A stretch of 64,000 bases of DNA from UBA10649 sp964597445. GTDB taxonomy: Bacteria > Actinomycetota > Actinomycetes > S36-B12. Positions 24,657 to 33,827 of the stretch are shown here, piece after piece. The notes beneath the pieces are model-generated. The model saw only the letters and a list, made by a program, of their open reading frames with translations. It ran no database searches and was not told where the DNA came from. Both the position numbers and the translations under genes were made by a program. The stretch spans positions 20,758 through 84,757 of the forward strand of contig CAZQXO010000003.1 of NCBI GenBank assembly GCA_964597445.1, written 5' to 3'. Numbering within the stretch: the first letter of the stretch is position 1; each line of letters begins with the position of its first letter.

Positions 24657-26501
24657 GTGCCCGCCCAGCCGTCTGCCCCGAAGCCCGGATCCACCGACCC
24701 GTCGGTGATCCGGAACTTCTGCATCATCGCCCACATCGACCACGGGAAGTCGACCCTGGCCGACCGGATGCTGCAGCAGACCGGGGTGGTCGAGGAACGG
24801 GCCATGCGGGCCCAGTACCTCGACCGCATGGACATCGAGCGCGAACGGGGCATCACGATCAAGTCGCAGGCGGTCCGTCTGCCCTATCACGGTCCGGACG
24901 GCTCTGACTACGTCCTGAACATGATCGACACCCCCGGTCACGTGGACTTCACCTACGAGGTCTCGCGCTCGCTGGCGGCCTGTGAGGGCGCCGTGCTCTT
25001 GGTCGACGCGGCGCAGGGCATTGAGGCGCAGACCCTGGCGAACCTCTACCTGGCCCTGGCGACCGATCTGACGATCATCCCGGTGCTGAACAAGATCGAC
25101 CTCCCTGCAGCTCAGCCCGAGAAGTACGCGGCCGAGCTCGCCCACCTCATCGGGTGCCCACCGGACGACGTGCTCCTGGTGTCGGCCAAGACGGGTGTCG
25201 GAGTCGATGCCCTGCTCGAGCGGATCGTCGAACGCATCCCCGCACCCGTCGGTCGTGCGGATGCGCCGGCGCGGGCGATGATCTTCGACTCGGTGTACGA
25301 CACCTATCGCGGAGTTGTGACGTACGTGCGCGTGGTGGACGGCCACCTGTCGAGCCGCGAGCGCATCGAGATGATGTCGACGGGTGCCGTGCACGAACTC
25401 CTCGAGGTCGGGGTCATCTCGCCCGAGCCGATTCCGGGATCGGGTCTCGGAGTGGGGGAGGTGGGCTACCTGATCACCGGGGTCAAGGATGTCCGCCAGT
25501 CTCGCGTCGGCGACACCGTCACGAGCGAGCGCAGCGGTGCGACCGAGCCCCTGAGCGGGTACGAGGATCCCAAGCCGATGGTCTTCTCGGGCCTCTATCC
25601 GATCGATGGATCGGACTACCCCGAACTGCGCGATGCCCTCGACAAGCTCAAGCTCAACGACGCTGCGCTCGTCTACGAGCCAGAGACGTCACTGGCACTC
25701 GGCTTCGGCTTCCGGTGCGGCTTCCTAGGGCTGCTCCACATGGAGATCGTGCGGGAGCGACTCGAGCGCGAGGCCAACCTCGACCTGATCTCCACGGCAC
25801 CCAACGTCGTGTACCGCGTGGTGCTCGACGACGGCAAGGAGGTCGTGGTCACCAACCCGAGCGAGTTCCCGACCCAGAAGGTGTCGCGCATCTTCGAGCC
25901 GGTCGTGAAGTCCACGATCATCCTTCCGAGCGAGTTCGTCGGGACGGTCATGGAGCTGTGCCAGCAGCGGCGGGGGACCCTGCTGGGCATGGACTACCTG
26001 TCCGAGGATCGCGTCGAGATGCGCTACACGCTTCCGCTGGCGGAGATCGTGTTCGACTTCTTCGACTCGCTCAAGTCCCGCACGCGCGGCTACGCCTCAC
26101 TCGACTACGAACTGACAGGGGAGCAGGAGGCCGACCTCGTCAAGGTCGACATCCTGCTGCACGGCGATCCGGTCGATGCCTTCAGCGCCATCGTCCATCG
26201 TGACAAGGCGATGAGCTACGGCACGATGATGACGAGCAAGCTCAAGGAGCTCATTCCCCGGCAGCAGTTCGAGGTGCCCATCCAGGCGGCCATCGGTTCG
26301 CGTGTCATCACGCGCGAGACCATCCGCGCGATCCGCAAGGACGTCCTGGCCAAGTGCTACGGAGGAGACATCTCCCGCAAGCGCAAGCTCCTGGAGAAGC
26401 AGAAGGAGGGCAAGAAGCGGATGAAGATGGTCGGTCGCGTCGAGGTGCCCCAGGAGGCTTTCGTGGCGGCCCTCTCCACCACCGAGCCCCCCAAGAAGTA
26501 G
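24657..26501 (+). CDS. lepA: Elongation factor 4 (LepA)
   Basis: The 614-residue translational GTPase promotes back-translocation or relief of stalled ribosomes. G1 is AHIDHGKST (residues 25-33), G3 DTPGH, G4 NKID. The LepA-specific C-terminal domain is visible in SRKRKLLEKQKEGKKRMK. The GTG start has GAGGAG upstream. It is followed after 3 bp by hemW. Confidence 0.97.
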   Translation: MPAQPSAPKPGSTDPSVIRNFCIIAHIDHGKSTLADRMLQQTGVVEERAMRAQYLDRMDIERERGITIKSQAVRLPYHGPDGSDYVLNMIDTPGHVDFTYEVSRSLAACEGAVLLVDAAQGIEAQTLANLYLALATDLTIIPVLNKIDLPAAQPEKYAAELAHLIGCPPDDVLLVSAKTGVGVDALLERIVERIPAPVGRADAPARAMIFDSVYDTYRGVVTYVRVVDGHLSSRERIEMMSTGAVHELLEVGVISPEPIPGSGLGVGEVGYLITGVKDVRQSRVGDTVTSERSGATEPLSGYEDPKPMVFSGLYPIDGSDYPELRDALDKLKLNDAALVYEPETSLALGFGFRCGFLGLLHMEIVRERLEREANLDLISTAPNVVYRVVLDDGKEVVVTNPSEFPTQKVSRIFEPVVKSTIILPSEFVGTVMELCQQRRGTLLGMDYLSEDRVEMRYTLPLAEIVFDFFDSLKSRTRGYASLDYELTGEQEADLVKVDILLHGDPVDAFSAIVHRDKAMSYGTMMTSKLKELIPRQQFEVPIQAAIGSRVITRETIRAIRKDVLAKCYGGDISRKRKLLEKQKEGKKRMKMVGRVEVPQEAFVAALSTTEPPKK

Positions 26502-26504
26502 CCC

Positions 26505-27674
26505 GTGGACCGCGAGCTGGGTGGGTGCCCGAGCGCGGGGCCCGGGCTCGGGATCTACGTCCACGTCCCGTTCTGCTCCACTCGATGCGGCTACTGCGAC
26601 TTCAACACGTACACGGCGACGGAGCTCGGCGACTCCGTTCGCCGGGACACCTTCCACGAGGTGCTCATCGACGAGGTCCGGCTGGCGCGGCAGGCGCTCG
26701 GTGATCACGAACGCGCGGTGAGCACGGTCTTCGTCGGAGGAGGCACCCCGACGCTGCTGGGTTCCGTGGGTCTGGTCGGCATCCTGTCGGCGATCCGTGA
26801 TGAGTTCGGCCTGGCGCCCGGCGCCGAGGTCACGACGGAGGCGAATCCCGATTCGGTCGATGCCCCGATGCTCGACGCGTTGCTCACCGGTGGGTTCACC
26901 CGGGTGTCACTGGGGATGCAGAGCTCCTCGTCGGCCGTCCTGCGCATCCTCGATCGCACGCACACGCCGGGTGCCAGCGTCGCGATGGCACATCTGGCCC
27001 GAGACGTGGGTTTCGAGCATGTGAACCTGGACCTGATCTACGGCACGCCGGGGGAGACCGACGACGACCTGCGCCGCTCTCTCGACGACGCTCTGTCGTC
27101 GGGTGTCGATCATGTGTCCGCCTACGCGCTCATCGTCGAGGACGGGACGCCGATGGCCCGTCGAATCCGCCGAGGGGAGATGCCGACGCCGGACGACGAC
27201 GTCGCCGCTGAGCGCTACGAGATGGTCGACGACGCGCTCACCGGGGCCGGGCTCGAGTGGTACGAGGTCTCGAACTGGGCCCGTCCCGGCGGCGAGTGCC
27301 AGCACAACCTCGGCTACTGGCGCGGCGAGGACTGGTGGGGGATCGGGCCCGGGGCGCACAGCCACGTGGCGGGTCGTCGATGGTGGAACGTCAAGCATCC
27401 TCTCCCGTACGCGGAGCGGGTCCGGGCACGCGAGTCCCCGGAGGACGGCTGGGAGCAGCTGACGTCGGAGCAGGCCCGGATGGAGCGGGTGATGCTCGGC
27501 GTGCGGCTGCGTGACGGATTCCCGGTCGACGGCCTCGTGGTGCCGGAGCACCTCCGAGCCCGCGGGTGGGTCGACGGTCCGGCCCTGGCCGCCGGACGCA
27601 TCGTGCTGACGCGCTCGGGGCGCCTCATGGCGGACGCGGTCGTGCGTGATCTCCTGGGCGACCCCTCGCCCTGA
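26505..27674 (+). CDS. hemW: HemW-type radical SAM protein
   Basis: A 389-residue radical SAM protein with C24-x3-C28-x2-C31 (PFCSTRCGYCDFNTYT) for the 4Fe-4S cluster. It carries the HemN/HemW motifs VFVGGGTPTLLG, NLDLIYGTPGETDDD and EVSNWARPGGECQHNLGYW. The fourth-Cys arrangement is the HemW type, a haem chaperone, rather than true oxygen-independent coproporphyrinogen oxidase. It is co-transcribed with lepA and leads to hrcA, as in many Gram-positives. Confidence 0.92.
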   Translation: MDRELGGCPSAGPGLGIYVHVPFCSTRCGYCDFNTYTATELGDSVRRDTFHEVLIDEVRLARQALGDHERAVSTVFVGGGTPTLLGSVGLVGILSAIRDEFGLAPGAEVTTEANPDSVDAPMLDALLTGGFTRVSLGMQSSSSAVLRILDRTHTPGASVAMAHLARDVGFEHVNLDLIYGTPGETDDDLRRSLDDALSSGVDHVSAYALIVEDGTPMARRIRRGEMPTPDDDVAAERYEMVDDALTGAGLEWYEVSNWARPGGECQHNLGYWRGEDWWGIGPGAHSHVAGRRWWNVKHPLPYAERVRARESPEDGWEQLTSEQARMERVMLGVRLRDGFPVDGLVVPEHLRARGWVDGPALAAGRIVLTRSGRLMADAVVRDLLGDPSP

Positions 27675-27720
27675 TGCCCCTGCCCCGTGCGTCCGAGGGG
27701 CCGAGGGTCCCTCCGGGGCG

Positions 27721-27752
27721 TACACTTGGCACTCGAAACAGGTGAGTGCCAA
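27721..27752 (+). promoter_or_regulatory. -10 element and CIRCE operator before hrcA
   Basis: TACACT (27721-27726) is followed by a perfect CIRCE element, TTGGCACTC-N9-GAGTGCCAA (27726-27752). The operator covers the predicted transcription start near 27733, so HrcA would block initiation of its own operon. The element matches the TTAGCACTC-N9-GAGTGCTAA consensus at all but one symmetric pair. Confidence 0.92.
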
Positions 27753-27766
27753 GTCCAGGAGGTGGC

Positions 27767-28786
27767 ATGCAGGAGGAGCGTCGGCTCGCCGTCCTGCGCG
27801 CGATCGTCGAGGACTACGTCGCCACCCATGAGCCGGTCGGGTCCAAGGCCCTGGTGGAGCGGCACAATCTCGGGGTCTCTCCCGCCACGATCCGCAACGA
27901 CATGGCCGCCCTGGAGGACGAGGGCTACATCGCGCAGCCGCACACGAGCGCCGGCCGGGTGCCCACCGACCTCGGGTACCGGCTCTTCGTCGATCGGCTC
28001 TCAGAGGTCAAGCCGCTCAGCGCGGCCGAGCGCCGCGCCATCCAGCACTTCCTCGACGACGCCGTCGACCTCGACGACGTGATGGCGCGGACGGTGCGGA
28101 TCCTGGCGCAGGTGACCCAGCAGGTGGCTCTGGTGCAGTACCCGTCGCTGATGCGAAGCTCCATCAAGCACGTCGAGCTCGTGCCGATGAGCTCGACGCG
28201 CATCATGCTGATCGTCATCACCGACACCGCTCGGGTGGAGCAGCGGCTCATCGAGTGCGCGGGTCCGGTCTCGGAGGATGTCGTCGCCGACCTGAGGTCC
28301 CGGCTCGGCGTGGCCCTCACGGGCAAGGGCCTCTCGGAGGCGGCGGCCGCCCTGCAGGGCCTCGAGGACGCGGTGGCACCGGAGGATCTCCCGGTCCTGC
28401 GCACCGTGATGGCCACCCTGCTCGAGACCCTCGCCGAGCGCAGCGACGAGCGGATCGTCCTGGGAGGCACGGCGCACCTCGCCCGGTACGGCCAGGCGTT
28501 CCCGCTGGCGATCCAGCCCGTCCTTGAGGCGCTGGAGGAGCAGGTGGTGCTCATGCGCCTGCTCGGTGAGGCCTCGGCCCAGACCGGCGTGACCGTGCGC
28601 ATCGGTCACGAGAATCCGATCGAGGGGCTCGAGGCGACCAGTGTCGTCACGGCGCGCTACGCGCGGGGCGACCAGTCGGTCGCATCGCTCGGTGTCGTCG
28701 GCCCGACGCACATGGACTACCCCGGCACGATGGCGGCGGTCCACGCCGTGGCCCGCTACGTCAGCCGCATCCTCGACGAGCAGTAG
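27767..28786 (+). CDS. hrcA: Heat-shock repressor HrcA
   Basis: A 339-residue repressor of class I heat-shock genes that binds CIRCE. It has an N-terminal winged helix (VSPATIRNDMAALEDEGYIA, HTSAGRVPTDLGYR) and the HrcA regulatory domain ending VVGPTHMDYPGTMAAVHAV. ATG 27767 follows AGGAGGT at 4-5 nt spacing. A CIRCE element lies just upstream, so hrcA-dnaJ is autoregulated. Confidence 0.97.
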   Translation: MQEERRLAVLRAIVEDYVATHEPVGSKALVERHNLGVSPATIRNDMAALEDEGYIAQPHTSAGRVPTDLGYRLFVDRLSEVKPLSAAERRAIQHFLDDAVDLDDVMARTVRILAQVTQQVALVQYPSLMRSSIKHVELVPMSSTRIMLIVITDTARVEQRLIECAGPVSEDVVADLRSRLGVALTGKGLSEAAAALQGLEDAVAPEDLPVLRTVMATLLETLAERSDERIVLGGTAHLARYGQAFPLAIQPVLEALEEQVVLMRLLGEASAQTGVTVRIGHENPIEGLEATSVVTARYARGDQSVASLGVVGPTHMDYPGTMAAVHAVARYVSRILDEQ

Positions 28787-28795
28787 GGACCCTCG

Positions 28796-29923
28796 GTGAG
28801 CACGGACTACTACGCCCTCCTCGGGGTTGCGCGCGATGCCTCACCCGAGGAGATCAAGAAGGCCTACCGACGGCTCGCCCGCGAACTGCATCCGGACGTC
28901 AATCCGGATCCCGAGCACCAGGAGAAGTTCAAGGCCGTCACCGCGGCCTACGAGGTCCTGAGCGATCCGGAGAAGCGCCAGATGTACGACCTCGGCGGGG
29001 ATCCCCTGGGCTCGTCGCGAGGGGGATTCGGCGCCGGCGGTTTCGACTTCGGCGACATCATGGACGCCTTCTTCGGAGGGGGCGCTCCGCGCGGCCCGCG
29101 CATGCGGGCGCGGCGGGGCCAGGACGCGATGATCCGCATCCAGATCGACCTCTCCGACGCCGTGTTCGGCGCCACACGCGAGCTGACCGTCGACACGGCC
29201 GTGGCATGCGGGTCCTGCGACGCGTCCGGCATGGCTCCGGGCTCTTCTCCCCAGACGTGCGCGATGTGCAAGGGCCGCGGCGAGATCCAGCAGGTGCAGA
29301 GGTCCTTCCTCGGTCAGGTCATGACGTCCCGTCCCTGCCCTGCATGCCAGGGATTCGGCACGACCATCCCGCATCCGTGCACCGAATGCTCGGGTGACGG
29401 ACGCGTCCGGACGCGTCGCACGCTGACCGTGCAGGTCCCTCCGGGCGTCGACACGGGGACGCGCATCCAGCTGACCGGCGAGGGGGAGGTGGGTCCGAAC
29501 GGCGGCCCGGCTGGCGACCTCTTCGTCGAGATCGTCGTGCGTCCGCATGACCTCTACGAGCGACGTGGTGATGAGCTGCACTGCCTTGTCACGGTCCCGA
29601 TGACGGCGGCCGCTCTCGGCACGAGCGTCACCCTCGATACCCTCGACGGACCTGTCGCCGTCGAGATCCGTCCGGGAACCCAGTCAGGGGAGTCCGTCGT
29701 CGTGCGCGGCCACGGAGCCTCGCGTCTGCGGTCGGCGGGTCGCGGTGACCTCCACGTCCATCTGTCGGTCCAGACTCCCACCTCTCTCGATTCTCGGCAG
29801 GAGGACCTGCTGCGCCAGCTGGCTGAAATGCGCGCCGAGTCGACGGTTCAGGTCGGTCACGCGACCCCGGAGCAGGGCGGCGGCTTCTTCTCGCGCATCA
29901 AGGATGCGTTCAGCAGCCGGTGA
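28796..29923 (+). CDS. dnaJ: Chaperone protein DnaJ (HrcA-linked copy)
   Basis: A 375-residue type I J-protein: J domain with HPD (LARELHPDVNPDP), Gly-rich linker and four CxxCxGxG-like zinc repeats (CGSCDASG, CAMCKGRG, CPACQGFG, CTECSGDG), then the C-terminal substrate domain. It stimulates DnaK. Most actinobacteria have a second dnaJ beside dnaK; this is the hrcA-linked one (DnaJ2). The start is GTG, 9 bp after hrcA. Confidence 0.95.
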   Translation: MSTDYYALLGVARDASPEEIKKAYRRLARELHPDVNPDPEHQEKFKAVTAAYEVLSDPEKRQMYDLGGDPLGSSRGGFGAGGFDFGDIMDAFFGGGAPRGPRMRARRGQDAMIRIQIDLSDAVFGATRELTVDTAVACGSCDASGMAPGSSPQTCAMCKGRGEIQQVQRSFLGQVMTSRPCPACQGFGTTIPHPCTECSGDGRVRTRRTLTVQVPPGVDTGTRIQLTGEGEVGPNGGPAGDLFVEIVVRPHDLYERRGDELHCLVTVPMTAAALGTSVTLDTLDGPVAVEIRPGTQSGESVVVRGHGASRLRSAGRGDLHVHLSVQTPTSLDSRQEDLLRQLAEMRAESTVQVGHATPEQGGGFFSRIKDAFSSR

Positions 29924-30678
29924 CGCCCCCGATCTTCGTACTGGACGACCTCGGTGCTGCCGCGCCGGACGTGGTCGTGACCCTCGACGGCCCTGAGGGG
30001 CGCCACGCGGCGAGCGTCATGCGTCTGGCACCGGGTGAGCCCGTCGCGCTGGTCGACGGGCGAGGCCGTCGCGTGAGTGGTGCTGTGCTCCGTGTGCAGG
30101 GACGTGATCGCGTCGATGTCCAGGTGGAGGCCGTGCACGACGAGGCGATGCCGGAGCCGACGATCACGGTCGTGCAGGCGCTGGCCAAGGGGGATCGAGG
30201 GGAGCGTGCCGTCGAGCTGCTCACGGAGATCGGCGCTGACGTCATCGTCCCGTGGGCGGCGCGCAACTGCGTGGCCCGCTGGACGCCTGACCGCGCTGAG
30301 CGGGGGCACCGCCGCTGGATCGATGCCGCGCACGCTGCAGCGAAGCAGTCGCGCCGGGCCCGCTTCCCGACTGTGGCCCCGCTGGCCACGACGGAGGAGG
30401 TGCTCGGCCTGGTGCGGGGCGCGCGACTGGCCCTCCTCCTGCACGAGGAGGCTGACGGCTCACTCCGATCCGTGGAGACTCCGACCTCGGGCGACGTCGT
30501 GGTCATCGTCGGTCCCGAGGGCGGGATCGCAGCGGACGAGATCGCGGCACTCGAGGACGCGGGCGCGATCCCGACCCGGCTCGGCCCCACCGTCCTGCGC
30601 ACGTCGTCGGCCGGGATGGCGGCCGTCGCCGCACTCCTCTCCCGCACGGAGCGCTGGAATGGGAGTATGTCGTCGTGA
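29920..30678 (+). CDS. rsmE: 16S rRNA m3U1498 methyltransferase
   Basis: A 252-residue SPOUT-fold methyltransferase. The SAM-binding knot is clear in IVGPEGGIAADEIAALEDAG and LGPTVLRTSSAGMAAVAAL. The N-terminal PUA-like domain has EGRHAASVMRLAPGEPVALV. It overlaps dnaJ by 4 bp and the HIT gene by 4 bp, so it belongs to the heat-shock operon. Confidence 0.95.
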   Translation: MTPPIFVLDDLGAAAPDVVVTLDGPEGRHAASVMRLAPGEPVALVDGRGRRVSGAVLRVQGRDRVDVQVEAVHDEAMPEPTITVVQALAKGDRGERAVELLTEIGADVIVPWAARNCVARWTPDRAERGHRRWIDAAHAAAKQSRRARFPTVAPLATTEEVLGLVRGARLALLLHEEADGSLRSVETPTSGDVVVIVGPEGGIAADEIAALEDAGAIPTRLGPTVLRTSSAGMAAVAALLSRTERWNGSMSS

Positions 30679-31022
30679 CCTCGTCGTGCCTGTTCTGTGC
30701 CATCGTCGCCGGAGACATCCCGGCCGACATCGTGCATCGCGATGAGGAGGTCGTGGTCTTCCGCGACATCGACCCCCAGGCGCCGGTTCACCTTCTGGTC
30801 ATCCCGACCGAGCACCACGACACGGCTGGCGACCTCGCCGCCCAGGACCCGGCTCTGGCAGGCCGGCTCCTGGCGCGCGCGGCTGAGGCCGCTGGGGCAG
30901 CGGGCGTGTCGGAGTCGGGGTACCGCATCGTGACCAACACGGGCGCGGACGGAGGTCAGAGCGTGCAGCACGTGCACCTTCATGTGCTCGGAGGCCGGGC
31001 CCTGACCTGGCCCCCAGGATGA
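30675..31022 (+). CDS. HIT family nucleotide hydrolase
   Basis: A 115-residue HINT-type protein. The histidine triad is H99-V-H101-L-H103 in SVQHVHLHVLGG, and an N-terminal C-x2-C (CLFC) with a later His may bind zinc. Family members hydrolyse AMP-linked substrates such as adenosine phosphoramidates. It is translationally coupled to rsmE upstream and phoH downstream by 4-bp overlaps. Confidence 0.95.
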   Translation: MTSSCLFCAIVAGDIPADIVHRDEEVVVFRDIDPQAPVHLLVIPTEHHDTAGDLAAQDPALAGRLLARAAEAAGAAGVSESGYRIVTNTGADGGQSVQHVHLHVLGGRALTWPPG

Positions 31023-32026
31023 TCCCGGAAGAGATGAGACCCATGACCCACCCAGCACCCGACCGGCCGCAGGCCACGACGACGATCGTCGTGCCGGCCT
31101 CCGCGTCGATGGTGGCCCTCCTGGGTCCTGAGGACGCGCACCTGCGCTTGATCGAGGCCTCGTTCCCGAAGGCAGACATCCTGGCGCGCGGCAACGAGAT
31201 CCGAGTTGCCGGTGACCCGGATGACGTCGCCATGATCGACACGCTCGTGGCCGAGATGCTCGCCGTGCTGCGCACGGGCCAGCCCCTCACGGTCGAGTCG
31301 GTGGAGCGCAGTGTCGGCCTGCTGCGTTCCGGCGCGCGGCCGTCCGAGGTGCTCACGGCGAACATCCTGAGCAACCGTGGCCGGACCATCCGCGCGAAGA
31401 CCCTGAACCAGAAGCGTTACGTGGATGCCATCGACAACAACACCATCGTGTTCGGAATCGGTCCTGCTGGCACGGGCAAGACCTATCTCGCGGTGGCGAA
31501 GGCCGTGCAGGCCCTCCAGGACAAGCGCGTCAACCGGATCGTTCTCACTCGCCCGGCGGTGGAGGCTGGCGAGCGACTCGGCTTCCTCCCCGGAACGCTG
31601 TCGGAGAAGATCGATCCCTACTTGCGGCCGCTCTACGACGCCCTGCACGACATGATCGACCCGGATTCGATCCCGCGTCTCATCACCAGTGGCACGATCG
31701 AGATCGCGCCGCTCGCCTACATGCGCGGTCGCACGCTCAACGACTCCTTCATCATCCTCGACGAGGCTCAGAACACCTCGGCGGAGCAGATGAAGATGTT
31801 CCTGACCCGGCTGGGCTTCGGCTCCACGATCGTGGTCACGGGCGACATCACGCAGGTGGACCTCCCCGGGGGCACGACCAGCGGCCTGCGCGCGGTGACG
31901 GAGATCCTCCAGGACATCGACGATGTCGCGTTCTGCCGCCTCACCTCGCACGACGTGGTGCGTCATCGGCTGGTGGGGCGCATCGTGGACGCGTACGAGC
32001 GCTACGACGCAGAGCGAGGTTTCTGA
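31019..32026 (+). CDS. phoH: PhoH-like ATPase
   Basis: A 335-residue ATPase with Walker A GPAGTGKT (148-155) and a Walker B stretch FIILDEAQNTSAEQMKMFLT, followed by TRLGFGSTIVVTGDITQVDL. PhoH proteins are RNA-helicase/RNase-linked ATPases that occur with ybeY in rRNA maturation operons, as here. Start ATG 31019 overlaps the HIT gene; later in-frame ATGs at 31034 and 31043 are alternatives. Confidence 0.95.
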   Translation: MIPEEMRPMTHPAPDRPQATTTIVVPASASMVALLGPEDAHLRLIEASFPKADILARGNEIRVAGDPDDVAMIDTLVAEMLAVLRTGQPLTVESVERSVGLLRSGARPSEVLTANILSNRGRTIRAKTLNQKRYVDAIDNNTIVFGIGPAGTGKTYLAVAKAVQALQDKRVNRIVLTRPAVEAGERLGFLPGTLSEKIDPYLRPLYDALHDMIDPDSIPRLITSGTIEIAPLAYMRGRTLNDSFIILDEAQNTSAEQMKMFLTRLGFGSTIVVTGDITQVDLPGGTTSGLRAVTEILQDIDDVAFCRLTSHDVVRHRLVGRIVDAYERYDAERGF

Positions 32027-32028
32027 CC

Positions 32029-32505
32029 ATGGAGCGGCCTGCCAGTACCGACCATCCTGCGATCATGGTCATCAACGAGTCGGGAATCACCTGTGACGAG
32101 AGGAAGCTGACGGACATCGCCGCCTTCCTCATCCCGAGGCTGGGCCTGAGCCCGAGCTGCGTTCTCGGCATCACCCTCGTCGACCCGGTGCGGATGGAGC
32201 AGTTGCATGTCGAGTGGATGGATGAGCCCGGGCCGACGGACGTCCTCTCCTTCCCGATGGACGAGATCCGTCGCCCGGCCCCCGGTGGTGACTGTCCCCG
32301 CGGCACTCTCGGAGACATCGTGCTGTGCCCCGACTTCGTGCGTGCCCAGGCGGCGGAGCGCGGTCGCACGCTGGACGAGGAGCTGGTGTTCCTCACCACG
32401 CACGGCGTGCTTCATCTTCTGGGCTACGACCACGCGACCGAGGAGGACTACGCGGTGATGTTCGCCCTGCAGGACGATCTTCTGGCTGAGTGGGCCGCCT
32501 CATGA
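32029..32505 (+). CDS. ybeY: Endoribonuclease YbeY
   Basis: Zinc-dependent endoribonuclease needed for 16S rRNA 3'-end maturation. The 158-residue protein has the metal motif H125-G-V-L-H129-L-L-G-Y-D-H135 and the family block HVEWMDEPGPTDVLSFPMDE. It lies two bases after phoH and overlaps the next gene by 4 bp. Confidence 0.96.
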   Translation: MERPASTDHPAIMVINESGITCDERKLTDIAAFLIPRLGLSPSCVLGITLVDPVRMEQLHVEWMDEPGPTDVLSFPMDEIRRPAPGGDCPRGTLGDIVLCPDFVRAQAAERGRTLDEELVFLTTHGVLHLLGYDHATEEDYAVMFALQDDLLAEWAAS

Positions 32506-33827
32506 CCTCCGACGTCTGGCTCCTCCTGCTGGCACTCCTCCTGGTGCTCCTCGCCGGGCTCCTCTCCATGGCCGAGACGGCCATCGGTCGGGTGAGTCGC
32601 GGGGCGGTCGACGATCTTCGGCGTGAGGGCAACCGGAGGGCGGCGACGCTGAGTGCCGTCCTGGAGGACCGTCCCCGGCACGTCAACGTCCTGCTCTTCC
32701 TGTCGACGGTGGCGCGCGTGTCGGCCACGGTCGTCGTGGGATACGTCAGCGTCGACGTCCTGGTCGTGCAGGGCGGGGGATCCCCCATCGTGGCCCTGCT
32801 CATCGCGATCGTCGTCATGGTCATCGCGGCGTACGTGATCGTGGGGGTCGCCGGCAGCACCCTGGGCCGGCAGCACTCCCTTGCCGTGTCTCTCGCCTTC
32901 GCCCGCACTGCCCAGATCCTGGCCGCGGTCCTGGGCCCTCTGGCCACCTTGCTGATCGTGCTGGGCAATGCCGTGACGCCCGGCAAGGGCTATCGCGAAG
33001 GACCTTTCGCGAGCCAGGCGGAACTGCGCGAGATGGTCGACCTTGCGGGCGCGGACGCTCTCATCGAGGACGACGAGCGGCAGATGATCCACTCGGTCTT
33101 CGAGCTGGGCGACACGTTCGCGCGCGAGGTGATGGTCCCTCGTACGGAGATGGTCTTCATCGAGCGAACGAAGTCCCTGCGTCAGGCGCTGTCTCTCGGC
33201 CTTCGCTCAGGCTTCTCCCGGATCCCTGTGATCGGCGAGGGTGCAGACGACGTCGTCGGCATCGTCTACCTCAAGGACGTCGTGCGGCGCGTGTTCGAGC
33301 ACCATGAGGCCGAGACGTCCGAGCGTGTGGAGAGCCTGATGCGGGCTCCCTACTTCGTCCCGGACAGCAAGCCAGCCGACGCCCTGCTGCGTGAGATGCA
33401 GGTGGCTCGCGTGCACCTCGCGGTCGTCATCGACGAGTACGGCGGCACAGCGGGCATCGTCACCATCGAGGACATCCTCGAGGAGATCGTGGGTGAGATC
33501 GCCGATGAGTACGACACGGCAGCTCCCGAGGTCATGCCCCTCGACGGAGGCGCCTATCGCGTGATGGCCCGCATGCATGTCGACGACCTGGCCGAGCTGA
33601 CCGGCATCGAGGTGGACTCCGAGGAGGAGGGGGTCGACACGGTTCTGGGTCTCGTGGCGAAGCGACTCGGTCGGGTGCCGATCCCGGGCGCCCAGGTGGA
33701 GGTCGACGGCTGGCAGCTGCGCGCCGAGCAGGGTGCTGGTCGGCGCAACCGGATCGGCAGCGTGCTCGTCGAGCCCCTCGTCACCACCGGTGCAGACGCA
33801 GACGAGGTCGAGGGCCACTCCGCGTGA
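32502..33827 (+). CDS. CNNM/CBS-domain membrane protein (CorC/HlyC type)
   Basis: A 441-residue protein: an N-terminal CNNM/DUF21 membrane domain (about residues 1-150, several helices), a pair of CBS domains (VMVPRTEMVFI, FSRIPVIGEGADDVVGIVYL, VIDEYGGTAGIVTIEDILEE) and a C-terminal CorC_HlyC domain. Relatives take part in magnesium or cobalt efflux; the old name hemolysin is misleading. ATG 32502 overlaps the ybeY stop in an ATGA, preferred over an in-frame GTG twelve bases upstream. Confidence 0.93.
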   Translation: MTSDVWLLLLALLLVLLAGLLSMAETAIGRVSRGAVDDLRREGNRRAATLSAVLEDRPRHVNVLLFLSTVARVSATVVVGYVSVDVLVVQGGGSPIVALLIAIVVMVIAAYVIVGVAGSTLGRQHSLAVSLAFARTAQILAAVLGPLATLLIVLGNAVTPGKGYREGPFASQAELREMVDLAGADALIEDDERQMIHSVFELGDTFAREVMVPRTEMVFIERTKSLRQALSLGLRSGFSRIPVIGEGADDVVGIVYLKDVVRRVFEHHEAETSERVESLMRAPYFVPDSKPADALLREMQVARVHLAVVIDEYGGTAGIVTIEDILEEIVGEIADEYDTAAPEVMPLDGGAYRVMARMHVDDLAELTGIEVDSEEEGVDTVLGLVAKRLGRVPIPGAQVEVDGWQLRAEQGAGRRNRIGSVLVEPLVTTGADADEVEGHSA